DNA from: Spirochaetales bacterium
GTDB lineage: Bacteria > Spirochaetota > Spirochaetia > Sphaerochaetales > Sphaerochaetaceae
Direction of reading: 5' to 3'
Length of the DNA stretch: 62,063 nucleotides
NCBI GenBank assembly: GCA_018433865.1
Contig: JAHDQJ010000027.1
Coordinates: 1-62,063 of the forward strand
Shown here: piece after piece, positions 34,244-42,887 of the stretch
Numbering within the stretch: position 1 is the stretch's first letter
How the letters are laid out: the number at the start of each line of letters is the position of its first letter
Notes under the pieces: model-generated
Told to the model about the DNA's origin: nothing
Databases searched by the model: none
The model's input: the letters and a program-made list of their open reading frames with translations, nothing else
Made by a program: the position numbers and the translations under genes

Positions 34244-35221
34244 ATGAGACCTAGTACATGGAAGATACTCTTGCTGTTTCCCCTGTTCGTCCTGCTGAGC
34301 AATTGCGAAGCACAACCGCAACGGGAGCTGTTCAACGTACTTGCGGGGAAGGATCACCAAGGACCGGTACTCCTCGGTTGGCATGCTACGGGAACCCACA
34401 GTGCACGTTGCAGCTTCGATGAGTTCGTCAGGTGTGACGCCGGAAAGATCGTCTGCCCCGATGGGACGAACGCGGTACTCTCGGCCGTCGCCTTCGAACG
34501 GGAGGTGGAACTGACTTTTTCCAGACCGCTGGTTCCTGGCAAGAGACAGGAAATCCGTGCGCGGGTAACCGATATGGTGGGCAACTCACTGAGCTTCACC
34601 GTGGGGATCTGGGGGTATAACGCGAACCCTCCGGAGTTGCGGATCAACGAGTTCGTGACCAAGGGAAGCAGCACCAATCCCGATCGCGTCGAACTGTATG
34701 TGAAGCAGGGGGGAAACCTCGCGGGTATCACGCTCTATGACGGCATGAGCGGATCGTTCGACAGTGAGTGCATCCTGCCCGCCTTCGCTGTATCGGCGGG
34801 CGATCATGTCGTGATCGAATACGGAGAACGGCTCAGGGGCATCCATCCGATCGAGTTCTGGGGAGGCGAAGTGGGATTGGGGGCGAACAACGGGGTGATC
34901 AGTCTCTATGACGCACCCGAGGGACGGATCATCGATGCGGTCCTCTACAGCAACAGGACCAGCTCGTCAGATGAGCAGTACGGAGGTTTCGGTACGAAGA
35001 AAGTCCAGCAACGGGCAGTGCTGTTGCAGGAATCGGGTGAATGGAAACCGATTCCCATCGTTCCCGAGAGTGGAGTCGACAGCACGTACTGTACCGCTAC
35101 CCGCTCGATCTGCCGTACTCCGGGAGCGGCCGATACCGATCGGGCAGCAGACTGGCATGTGGTACCGACCGGAAAGGCAAGCTTCGGAAACGAAAACGAA
35201 AAAGAGTCGTATCATCCATGA
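34244..35221 (+). CDS. Lipoprotein with lamin-tail-like (LTD) domain
   Basis: A 325-residue exported protein with signal segment about 8-19 and lipobox L-L-S-N-C (Cys 21). A lamin-tail-type Ig-like domain starts near residue 130 with L-R-I-N-E-F-V-T-K-G-S and continues D-R-V-E-L-Y-V, L-A-G-I-T-L-Y-D-G, G-D-H-V-V-I-E-Y and V-L-Y-S-N. In bacteria LTD domains occur in cell-surface and secreted nucleases; no nuclease domain is seen here. An Ig-like stretch probably precedes it. Divergent from argH; ends in a shared TGATCA with the diguanylate cyclase gene. Confidence 0.72.
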   Translation: MRPSTWKILLLFPLFVLLSNCEAQPQRELFNVLAGKDHQGPVLLGWHATGTHSARCSFDEFVRCDAGKIVCPDGTNAVLSAVAFEREVELTFSRPLVPGKRQEIRARVTDMVGNSLSFTVGIWGYNANPPELRINEFVTKGSSTNPDRVELYVKQGGNLAGITLYDGMSGSFDSECILPAFAVSAGDHVVIEYGERLRGIHPIEFWGGEVGLGANNGVISLYDAPEGRIIDAVLYSNRTSSSDEQYGGFGTKKVQQRAVLLQESGEWKPIPIVPESGVDSTYCTATRSICRTPGAADTDRAADWHVVPTGKASFGNENEKESYHP

Positions 35222-36199
35222 TCATCGGGGACCGATGATCTTGTTCCTTCCGCTGCGCTTCGCCTCATAGAGCCGATTGTCGGCCAAGGTGACCAACTCG
35301 TCGATGCCCTGCCCCTGAAAGAGTGCCAAGCCTCCGCTGATGGTCAGCCGGATCCCCCCGGTGAATGCATGATCGGCGACGGTGATGCGGATCCTTTCGG
35401 CAACCTGCATCGCTTCCTGCATGCCGAGACCGTCGAGGACCATCATGAACTCCTCACCGCCGTACCGACCGAACGCATCGGCGCCACGCACGCGGGAACC
35501 GACCAAACGGGCCAATTGCACCAACACCTCATCCCCCACTTGGTGGCCGTAACTATCATTGATGTGCTTGAAGTGATCGATATCGAGCATCAGCAACGCG
35601 AACGAACGGTCCTCCTGCACGCACCGGTCGTGCGTGGACCGGAGAAACCTGAACAGTGCGGCGCGGCTGAGCACCTTGGTCAGCTCATCGTGATCGACCA
35701 ACTGTTGCAGCAGTTCATTTTGCAGGGCAAGCTGTTGTTCCATCAGTTTCTGCTTGGTGATGTCGAAGACGATGCCGACCAACTGGAGAGGTTTGCCCGC
35801 TGCGTCCCGCTGGGTGATCTTCCCCCGGTCGTAATACCAGCGCCATGAGCCGTCCTTGTGGCGGATCCTGTAGCTTGCCTCATACACTGCGTCGGTACCC
35901 GCAAGATGCCGACGCATCTGGTCCATCACCGGGCCATGATCATCGGGATGCAGCAGGTCGGTGAAGAACGCATGTCCGATACGATCGGGAATCTCTTGTT
36001 TCGCATAGCCAAGGTTGAGGATTTTCAGATCATTGCAGATCACCGTATCGGAAGGGACATTCCATATCCAGGAACCGAGGTTCCCGGCCCAAGGAAGATC
36101 AAGCAACTCTTCGCGATTCTTTTGCTCCGTGAGCGTGCGGACGGTACGCTCGAGTTCCTCGATCCGTCGTTCAAGCGAGAGGCATGTATCTTCAGCCAT
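35222..36199 (-). CDS. PAS-GGDEF diguanylate cyclase
   Basis: A 325-residue cytoplasmic signalling enzyme making cyclic-di-GMP from two GTP. Residues ~1-25 are a short coiled coil, a PAS_3-type sensor covers about 35-150 (Y-R-I-R-H-K-D-G-S-W-R-W-Y), and the GGDEF domain about 165-325 has the active site G-R-Y-G-G-E-E-F. An inhibitory-site R-G-A-D lies five residues before G-G-E-E-F, so product feedback is expected. ATG 36199 has GGAGGAG upstream. A terminator sits between thioredoxin and this gene, 15 bases before the start codon. Confidence 0.9.
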   Translation of the reverse strand: MAEDTCLSLERRIEELERTVRTLTEQKNREELLDLPWAGNLGSWIWNVPSDTVICNDLKILNLGYAKQEIPDRIGHAFFTDLLHPDDHGPVMDQMRRHLAGTDAVYEASYRIRHKDGSWRWYYDRGKITQRDAAGKPLQLVGIVFDITKQKLMEQQLALQNELLQQLVDHDELTKVLSRAALFRFLRSTHDRCVQEDRSFALLMLDIDHFKHINDSYGHQVGDEVLVQLARLVGSRVRGADAFGRYGGEEFMMVLDGLGMQEAMQVAERIRITVADHAFTGGIRLTISGGLALFQGQGIDELVTLADNRLYEAKRSGRNKIIGPR

Positions 36200-36211
36200 C
36201 ACTCCTCCCAC

Positions 36212-36244
36212 AAAAAAACCGGACATGCGATGAAGTCCGGTTTT
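36212..36244 (-). terminator. Rho-independent terminator after trxA, directly before the GGDEF gene
   Basis: On the minus strand AAAACCGGAC (36244-36235) pairs perfectly with GTCCGGTTTT (36224-36215), 10-base loop, and the run TTTTTTT ends at 36212. This is a textbook terminator; the ribosome site of the diguanylate cyclase gene follows almost at once. Confidence 0.88.
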
Positions 36245-36265
36245 CCGTATGTCAGATGCCGAGAC

Positions 36266-36586
36266 TCAGACGTACTCGGCGACAAAGGATTCGAGCACAG
36301 CGAGCGACACCGCACCGATGCGCTGATTCACTACCTTGCCGTCCTTGAATATGGCCAGGGTCGGAATGCTGGAGATGTGGTATTTCTCCGCGAGATCCGG
36401 TTGCTCGTCCACATTCACTTTTCCCACCTTCAGCTTGCCGGCATGATTATCGGCCAGCTTTGCGACCGCGGGGGCGACCATCTTGCAGGGACCGCACCAT
36501 ACAGCCCAGAAATCCACCAGGACGGGGAGCTTCGATTTCAATACTTCCGTTTCAAAGTTGGCGTTGGTCAACGTAATTTCACTCAT
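36266..36586 (-). CDS. trxA: Thioredoxin
   Basis: A 106-residue classical thioredoxin, the small cytoplasmic disulfide reductant. The active site W-C-G-P-C lies near residues 29-33 within F-W-A-V-W-C-G-P-C-K-M, followed by V-N-V-D-E-Q and the cis-proline I-S-S-I-P-T. Length is typical. GAGGAGG precedes the ATG at 36586. No reductase gene is adjacent. Confidence 0.95.
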   Translation of the reverse strand: MSEITLTNANFETEVLKSKLPVLVDFWAVWCGPCKMVAPAVAKLADNHAGKLKVGKVNVDEQPDLAEKYHISSIPTLAIFKDGKVVNQRIGAVSLAVLESFVAEYV

Positions 36587-36679
36587 GTGATCCTCCTCGG
36601 GTATGTAACGATCCAAGTATACAATGAGCCGATGCAAAAGGAAAGCGACATGCGTCGGAACCGGGAATGATCAACGTGA

Positions 36680-36916
36680 AGGAGAGGATTCGAAGGCTCC
36701 AGGAAGGTCTCCCGGAGGACTTTTCCCGATAGCATACGCCAGCCCCCACACGATGCGAGAGTCCCCTGGCTCCCACACGGATCACTGCATGACCTTGCAT
36801 CAGAAGCAATTGCAAGAAGATTAAAAATTTCAGGAGCAAATGCTGGAAATGCTCTTGAGTCTCTAGTTGCTATAAGGTTTACAGTTCGCACCATCGAGGA
36901 ATACCGGGAGGTCGGT
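36680..36916 (+). other. Open in-frame extension upstream of the amidohydrolase, possible gene remnant
   Basis: The 330-base gap 36587-36916 carries, from 36680, a stop-free stretch in frame with the amidohydrolase. Its last ~45 codons (about 36782-36916) look protein-like (for example E-A-I-A-R-R-L-K-I-S-G-A-N-A-G-N-A-L-E-S-L). A short ORF in another frame at 36667-36732 (E-R-I-R-R-L-Q-E-G-L-P-E-D-F) could be the earlier part of the same decayed gene. No start codon and ribosome site serve the long frame. I do not recognise the protein, and no purine riboswitch consensus is visible. Confidence 0.3.
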
Positions 36917-38296
36917 GTGCACAACCATACACTGATTCGCAAAGCCAAGGCAGTCGTCACCTGCGATGCTGCCGATCACATCCTTCACGATGTGGACATC
37001 AGGATCGAAGAGGGAAAGATCACCCGAATCGGAGCAGGTCTCGATCCGATCGGGTGTGAGATCATCGACGCGTCCCATTCGTTCGTCTACCCCGGGCTGA
37101 TCAACACGCATCATCACTTCTTCCAGACGTTCGTCCGCAACCTGATGAGCATCGATTATCCGAACATGCTGGTCGTCGAGTGGCTCGACCGCATCTACCG
37201 CGTGTTCAAGGAGATCGATTCCGATGTCATCTACCACTCTTCGCTTACCGCGATGGCCGATCTGGTGAAACATGGGTGCACCTGTGCGTTCGATCATCAA
37301 TACTGCTACACCAAGAAGACCGGGACATCGCCAGTCGATCGTCAGATGGAGGCGGCAGGCACAATCGGATTGCGCTATCACGCGGGAAGAGGATGCAACA
37401 CACTCCCACGCAGCCAAGGAAGCACCATACCGGACGAAATGCTTGAGACCACCGACGCTTTCCTCGCCGATTGCGAGCGCCTGATCGATGCCTATCATGA
37501 ACCCGATCCGTTCGGCATGCATCGGATCGTCGTCGCTCCGTGCCAGCCGATCAACAGCCATCCGCATACCTTCATCGAATCGGCAGCGTTTGCACGGGAC
37601 AAGCATGTCCGGCTGCACACGCATCTCGGAGAGGGAGAGAATCCGATCATGAAAGCACGCCACGGGAAGAGAACCCTCGCGTGGTGCGAAGAGATCGGGT
37701 TCGTGGGACCCGATGTATGGTTCGCCCACGCGTGGGAACTTGATGCACAGGAACATGCAGTCCTCGCTGCAACGGGTAGCGGCGTATCACACTGTCCCGC
37801 TCCTGCGACCTTGGGCGGGTTCCCCATCCTCGACATCCCCGGGATGCTGGAGAAGAGCGTCCCGCTCAGCCTCGGATGCGACGGATCGGCGACGAACGAC
37901 AGTTCGAACCTGCTCGATTCATTGCGCATGGCCTACCTGATGCAAGCATTCCACGGGAAAAGCCGCAATCGGGTCCCCTCGCCCTACGAGATGCTCAAGA
38001 TAGCCACCGTCGGAGGGGCACAAGCCCTGGGGAGGAGCGAACTCGGCTCGTTGGAAGTCGGAAAGGCTGCCGACCTCTTTTTCGTGGATGTCGACATGCT
38101 GGAACTCTGCGGAACCTTGCACGACCCGGCAAACCTGATCGCCCGCGCAGGAGTCTGCGGTCCTGTCGAACGGACGATCGTGGCGGGAAAGACGGTCTGG
38201 GAGCATGGCAGGTTTCCCACATTGGATGAGCGGGAGCTTGCACGTGAGGGAAATCGCATCTGTACCGAAAGGATGGCTCCCCATTTCCCTCTCTGA
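36917..38296 (+). CDS. Amidohydrolase, 8-oxoguanine-deaminase/TrzA-like
   Basis: A 459-residue metal-dependent hydrolase of the amidohydrolase superfamily (ATZ/TRZ group), deaminating a purine or related ring. Metal ligands are present: H-H-H-F in N-T-H-H-H-F-F-Q near residue 66, the H in L-H-T-H-L-G-E-G near 235-242, F-A-H-A-W near 274 and L-G-C-D-G-S near 325. This pattern and length match 8-oxoguanine deaminase and hydroxydechloroatrazine hydrolases. GTG at 36917 follows GGGAGG. The BMP-type ABC importer directly downstream supports a purine substrate, by inference. Confidence 0.8.
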   Translation: MHNHTLIRKAKAVVTCDAADHILHDVDIRIEEGKITRIGAGLDPIGCEIIDASHSFVYPGLINTHHHFFQTFVRNLMSIDYPNMLVVEWLDRIYRVFKEIDSDVIYHSSLTAMADLVKHGCTCAFDHQYCYTKKTGTSPVDRQMEAAGTIGLRYHAGRGCNTLPRSQGSTIPDEMLETTDAFLADCERLIDAYHEPDPFGMHRIVVAPCQPINSHPHTFIESAAFARDKHVRLHTHLGEGENPIMKARHGKRTLAWCEEIGFVGPDVWFAHAWELDAQEHAVLAATGSGVSHCPAPATLGGFPILDIPGMLEKSVPLSLGCDGSATNDSSNLLDSLRMAYLMQAFHGKSRNRVPSPYEMLKIATVGGAQALGRSELGSLEVGKAADLFFVDVDMLELCGTLHDPANLIARAGVCGPVERTIVAGKTVWEHGRFPTLDERELAREGNRICTERMAPHFPL

Positions 38297-38345
38297 ACGA
38301 TTGATCGCTATCACCGGGGGAATCCCCGTGAAGAGGAGAATACAT

Positions 38346-39344
38346 ATGAAGAGGATCGCAATCGTGCTGTTCGTCGCACTGGCAAGCATCGGATGCTTGT
38401 TCGCAACCGGCGCCGCGGAGAAGCAAGCGGATGATGCCATGAAGGTAGCCTTGCTGCTCTCGGGACCGGCGAATGACCAGGGATGGAATGCCGTCGCATT
38501 CGCGGGACTGAAGGAAGCCGAGGCGAAGTATGGTCTGCAGACAGCCTACTCCGAACACGTCGGCATCGCAGATGGCGAAGCCGCGTTCACCGACTATGCA
38601 TCCCAAGGGTATGATTTGGTGATCGGACACGGATTCCAGTTCGGCGATCCCGCCGTGCGTGTCTCCGGCCGGTTCCCGAATACCAAGTTCATGGCGATCG
38701 AGTCCAATGTCCATTCGAAGAACGCCGCATCGTATGTGATGGCCTGTGAGGAAGCGGGGTACCTGATGGGCATGCTTGCGGCTTCGATGACAAAGACAGG
38801 GAAGATCGGCATGGTGGGAGGTTTCGAACAACCTTCGATCGTGAAGGTCGTCGAAGCCTACAAGCTCGGAGCTGCTGCAGTGAACCCGGGCGTGCAAGTG
38901 TTCGAAGCCTATGTCAGCAGCTTCACCGATGTCGCACTCGGCAAGGAGGCGGCCATTGCGATGGCTGACCGCGGTGCGGATGTACTCTCCCATGTGGCGA
39001 ACCAGGCGGGAACGGGGGTGATCAAGGCAGCCGAAGAACGCGGGTTGCTGGCGACCGGCGACTCCTACGACCAGAATTCCATAGCACCCGCCACGGTGAT
39101 GTGCTCCACCATCTACAGCGTCCCGATGCTGGTGCTCAATGCAGTCGAGAAGGTGAAGAACGGCACGTACGAGGGCGGAGTCTTCTACCTCGGCATGCAA
39201 GACGGTGTGGTTGACATTGCACCGTACAATTCGTTCGAACAGAAGATACCCACTGCGGTGAAGGATCTGATCACGAAGACGAAAAACTCGATCCTTGACG
39301 GAAGCCTCAAGATCCCGATGATCGAGACGCCGACCGCAAAATGA
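38346..39344 (+). CDS. BMP/PnrA-family substrate-binding lipoprotein
   Basis: A 332-residue lipoprotein of the BMP/PnrA family, the nucleoside-binding component of ABC importers. The lipobox A-S-I-G-C puts the lipidated Cys at residue 17. The mature protein has V-A-L-L-L-S-G-P-A-N-D-Q-G-W-N, G-Y-D-L-V-I-G-H-G-F-Q-F, and K-I-G-M-V-G-G in family order. AGAGGAG precedes ATG 38346. It follows the deaminase by 49 bases and is followed by ATPase and two permease genes, forming a complete importer. Confidence 0.93.
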   Translation: MKRIAIVLFVALASIGCLFATGAAEKQADDAMKVALLLSGPANDQGWNAVAFAGLKEAEAKYGLQTAYSEHVGIADGEAAFTDYASQGYDLVIGHGFQFGDPAVRVSGRFPNTKFMAIESNVHSKNAASYVMACEEAGYLMGMLAASMTKTGKIGMVGGFEQPSIVKVVEAYKLGAAAVNPGVQVFEAYVSSFTDVALGKEAAIAMADRGADVLSHVANQAGTGVIKAAEERGLLATGDSYDQNSIAPATVMCSTIYSVPMLVLNAVEKVKNGTYEGGVFYLGMQDGVVDIAPYNSFEQKIPTAVKDLITKTKNSILDGSLKIPMIETPTAK

Positions 39345-39398
39345 GGAAAGGCGGGGAATCGGTGCTTCCGGTTCCCCGTTTCCCGTGAGGAGTTCTCG

Positions 39399-40916
39399 AT
39401 GACCCGACTGCGCATGCGCAACATAAGCAAAAGTTTTTTCGGTTCCTATGCGAACCACGAGGTGTGCCTCGATGTGGACAGTGCTGAGATACACGCACTC
39501 CTCGGAGAGAACGGTGCGGGCAAGACCACTCTCATGAACATCCTCTACGGAATCTATCGAAAGGATGGCGGGACGATCACGATCGACGGTGAAGAGGTGG
39601 ATTTCAAGAGTCCCAAGGAGGCGATCGCACGCTCCGTGGGGATGGTCCACCAGCACTTCACCTTGGTACCGACCCTCACCGTGCAGCAGAACATCACCCT
39701 CGGACTGAAAGATGCAGGATATCCATGCTCACGGGAGCGCCAGCGTTGCGCGCACATCGCACGGCTTGCAACGTCGTATGGGTGGAAGATCGATCCGTCG
39801 GCCTTGGTACGGGAGCTCTCGGTCGGCGAGATGCAGCGGGTCGAGATACTGAAGCTTCTGTACAGGAACGCACGTGTGTTGATCTTCGATGAACCGACTG
39901 CGGTCCTGACCATGCAGGAATCGGCCCAACTCTTCGAAATGTTCAAGCTCCTGAAGGCTCAGGGTTGTTCGATCATTGTCATCACCCATCATATCCAGGA
40001 GGTCCTGGAGCACTGCGACCGGGTCACCGTGCTCCGTGACGGCAAGTCGATCGGGACCGAGAGGATTGCCGATGTCGATGCCAAGCGTCTTTCCAGCCTG
40101 ATGATCGGCAGGGATCTTGTACCTGTGGCCCGCGAACGTGACCGAAAGGGCTCCGGCGAGACGATCCTGGAACTTGCAGGATATGGGTTTGCCCGTTCGG
40201 GAACCAAACGGGGAAGCGTAGACCTCTCGTTGGACCGTTCGGAGATCGTGGGTATCGCAGGTGTCGACGGTAATGGGCAGAAAGAGTTGCTCGAGACGTT
40301 GATGGGGTTGCGAGACCACGTATCGGGGAACGCCTTTTTCAAAGGCAAGGACATCTCGATGCTTTCCACTGCCCAGAGGAGGACCATGGGCATCAGCTAT
40401 ATCTCCGATGACCGGCACCACGACTCGCTGGTGCTGGACATGGGAGCGGCACAGAACATGATGTTGCGCCCGGGTGCGCTCTGCGAGACAGTCACGCATC
40501 ATCTGATCGACCGCAGGAAGATGCATCGGCTGGCGGCCGAGGCTGTCGAATCCTATGGGATCAAGACACAAGGAATTTCGGAACCCATGCGCTTCCTCTC
40601 GGGTGGGAACCAGCAGAAATTGGTCCTCGCCAGGGAACTTGCCGGCCGGCCGGATCTCATCATCGCGTTCCAGCCGACACGGGGCCTGGACATCGGTGCC
40701 ACCGAGTTCATCCATCATACGCTCTTGCGCATGCGGGATGCCGGTTCGGCTACGCTTCTGGTCAGTACGAACCTCGAGGAGATTCTCCTGTTGAGCGACC
40801 GTATCGCAGTCATGCACGAAGGGATGATCACGGGTATCATCGATAACGACTCGCCTGACATCATGCGCATCGGCCTGATGATGGCGGGAATCGATTGCCA
40901 GGGGGAAAAGACATGA
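39399..40916 (+). CDS. ABC importer ATPase, nucleoside type with two ATPase domains
   Basis: A 505-residue protein with two fused ABC domains, as in ribose and nucleoside importers (NupA/YufO). First domain: Walker A G-E-N-G-A-G-K-T-T near 35-43, signature L-S-V-G-E-M-Q-R near 145, Walker B V-L-I-F-D-E-P-T. The second domain has a degenerate Walker A (G-V-D-G-N-G-Q-K-E) and signature L-S-G-G-N-Q-Q-K, as is normal for these proteins. It overlaps the next gene by 4 bases. Confidence 0.93.
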   Translation: MTRLRMRNISKSFFGSYANHEVCLDVDSAEIHALLGENGAGKTTLMNILYGIYRKDGGTITIDGEEVDFKSPKEAIARSVGMVHQHFTLVPTLTVQQNITLGLKDAGYPCSRERQRCAHIARLATSYGWKIDPSALVRELSVGEMQRVEILKLLYRNARVLIFDEPTAVLTMQESAQLFEMFKLLKAQGCSIIVITHHIQEVLEHCDRVTVLRDGKSIGTERIADVDAKRLSSLMIGRDLVPVARERDRKGSGETILELAGYGFARSGTKRGSVDLSLDRSEIVGIAGVDGNGQKELLETLMGLRDHVSGNAFFKGKDISMLSTAQRRTMGISYISDDRHHDSLVLDMGAAQNMMLRPGALCETVTHHLIDRRKMHRLAAEAVESYGIKTQGISEPMRFLSGGNQQKLVLARELAGRPDLIIAFQPTRGLDIGATEFIHHTLLRMRDAGSATLLVSTNLEEILLLSDRIAVMHEGMITGIIDNDSPDIMRIGLMMAGIDCQGEKT

Positions 40917-41932
40917 GGCGTTGGCTTTCCATGGTATGGACAGGGGGAGCTACGTTGGCCGTGGCGATCATACTCATCGTACTGGTCGGCAGTGATGTGC
41001 CACTCGCCGTGATGAGCTTCCTCAAGGGAATATTCGGCTCGACCTATGCCTTGAGCGAGGTCGTGGTGCGGGCCACCCCGCTCATGCTCGCCGGGTTGGG
41101 AGTGTCGGTCGGGTTCAAGACCGGCTTCACCAACCTCGGGGCAGAGGGACAGATCTATGCAGGAGCAATCGCGATGAGCGCCACCGCGATGCTGTTCCCC
41201 TCTCTTCCGGCACCGCTCATGATACCCTTGGTGATCGTGGTGGGATTTGTCGCCGGAGGAGCCTGGGCGCTGCTTCCGGGAATCCTGAAAGCACGTTTTG
41301 CGATCAGTGAAGTCATCATGACGATCATGCTCAACTACGTGGCGATCAACTTGACGGGAGTACTGGTGAGGACCGCGCTGAAGGATCCGTCATACCCCTA
41401 CCCCATGTCTCCCATGCTCAGCAACACATCTGATTTCGTACAACTGTTTCCCCCGACCCGGATCCACGGTGGCATCATCCTGGCATTGCTTGCCCTCCTG
41501 GCAGTCCATGTGCTGCTCTTCCGATCCCGTTTGGGATTCGAGATGCGTGCAGTGGGGCTGAACAGCAGGGCCTGTGCATGCAGTGGGATCGCGGTCAACC
41601 GTGCACTGATCATCAGCGCGATAGTCGGTGGAGGGCTCGCGGGACTTGCCGGAGTGAGTGAGATCGCAGGCTTGCACCATCGCCTCATCGAGGGAATCAG
41701 CAGCGGATTCGGGTATGTCGCGATCATCGTCGCGTTGCTCGGGAAGAACAATCCGGTAGGGATCGTGTTCGCATCGCTTGGCATCGCGGCATTGCAAGTC
41801 GGTTCGATGGCCATGCAGCGTGCGGCGAAGGTTCCTACCTCGATCGCATCGATCATCATGGGAACGCTCATCCTCCTGTTGGTAATCAGGGATGCCAAGC
41901 GCTCCGTCTCCATGCCGGAAGGGGGTGCATGA
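40913..41932 (+). CDS. ABC importer permease (nucleoside type, NupB/YufP-like)
   Basis: A 339-residue inner-membrane permease of the BPD_transp_2 family with about nine to ten hydrophobic segments. The motif G-A-E-G-Q-I-Y-A-G-A near residue 78 and G-L-N-S-R-A-C-A-C-S-G-I near 220 are characteristic. The start codon overlaps the ATPase stop (ATGA). Partner of the following permease. Confidence 0.92.
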   Translation: MRRWLSMVWTGGATLAVAIILIVLVGSDVPLAVMSFLKGIFGSTYALSEVVVRATPLMLAGLGVSVGFKTGFTNLGAEGQIYAGAIAMSATAMLFPSLPAPLMIPLVIVVGFVAGGAWALLPGILKARFAISEVIMTIMLNYVAINLTGVLVRTALKDPSYPYPMSPMLSNTSDFVQLFPPTRIHGGIILALLALLAVHVLLFRSRLGFEMRAVGLNSRACACSGIAVNRALIISAIVGGGLAGLAGVSEIAGLHHRLIEGISSGFGYVAIIVALLGKNNPVGIVFASLGIAALQVGSMAMQRAAKVPTSIASIIMGTLILLLVIRDAKRSVSMPEGGA

Positions 41933-41935
41933 AAG

Positions 41936-42871
41936 ATGGAACTGTTGTTGTTGCTCGTGACATTCCTCGCAGCCTCGATTCGCATGGCGATCCCTCTCGC
42001 TCTCGCAGGTCTCGGTGAAAGCATCTCGGAAAAGAGTGGATTGTTGAACATCGGAGTAGAGGCAATCATGCTCTGCGGTGCGTTCTTCAGTTTCATGGCA
42101 GTCTTTGCCACCGGCAGCTTTTTCCTCGGCATGGTGGGGGGAGTGTTCGGCGGCGTATCGATGAGCATGATCCACGCGCTGCTGTCCATCCGGTTCAAGG
42201 CCAACCAGACGATCGTAGGGCTCGCACTGAACTTTCTTGCCCTCGGATTGACCAGTTTCCTTTTCCTGATGAGTTTCGGACAGACCACGACCCTCCCCTC
42301 GACTGCAGTGATGGCCGCGATACGGCTTCCCCTTCTTTCGGCGATACCGGTGGTCGGCGAGCTGTTGTTCACGCAGAATCTCTTCGTCTACCTCACCATC
42401 GCGTGCATGGTCATCACGCACTTTGTCTTTTTCAAGACCGATTTCGGTGTCGCATTGCACGCGGTCGGAGAACACCCCATCGCTGCCGACACCGCGGGAA
42501 TCTCGGTCACTACGGTCCGCTATGTCGCGGCGCTTCTCAACGGAATGCTCGGAGGACTCGGAGGGGCATACCTCACCATCGTGAAGCTGGGATTCTTCCA
42601 GGAGAACTTGACTGCAGGCAAGGGGTATATCGCGCTGGTGACCGTCATTCTCGGCAAACGAACCCCGTTCGGCGTCCTCGGGGCAGCCTTGATCATCGGA
42701 GGAGCGGAAGCCCTGCAGATCCGGTTGCAGACCGCAGGGACGAACATTCCCTCCCAACTCTTCGCAATGTTTCCCTACCTCATGACGATCCTCGCACTGC
42801 TGCTGACCATCGGATCATCCGGAGATCCGGCGGCACTGGGCACTCCCTATGACCGGAACAGACGCGGTTGA
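41936..42871 (+). CDS. ABC importer permease (nucleoside type, NupC/YufQ-like)
   Basis: A 311-residue second permease of the same importer, with about eight to nine membrane segments and the motifs G-I-E/V-E-A-I-M-L-C-G-A-F near residue 37 and V-G-E-H-P-I-A-A-D-T-A-G-I near 178. It starts three bases after the preceding stop. It ends 16 bases from the convergent putative peptidase gene; no terminator is visible in that space. Confidence 0.92.
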   Translation: MELLLLLVTFLAASIRMAIPLALAGLGESISEKSGLLNIGVEAIMLCGAFFSFMAVFATGSFFLGMVGGVFGGVSMSMIHALLSIRFKANQTIVGLALNFLALGLTSFLFLMSFGQTTTLPSTAVMAAIRLPLLSAIPVVGELLFTQNLFVYLTIACMVITHFVFFKTDFGVALHAVGEHPIAADTAGISVTTVRYVAALLNGMLGGLGGAYLTIVKLGFFQENLTAGKGYIALVTVILGKRTPFGVLGAALIIGGAEALQIRLQTAGTNIPSQLFAMFPYLMTILALLLTIGSSGDPAALGTPYDRNRRG

Positions 42872-42887
42872 CCGGTACCGTGCAAAA

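Noticed and set aside
36640-36916. Possible tRNA or purine riboswitch before the amidohydrolase (TTCGAA-type words seen)
   Set aside because: No acceptor, D and anticodon arms can be drawn, and no purine riboswitch core is present.
41390-42757. Long minus-strand frame opposite the nucleoside permease genes
   Set aside because: The composition (many D, E, H, Q) is that of an antisense shadow of membrane-protein codons; the plus-strand permeases are well supported.
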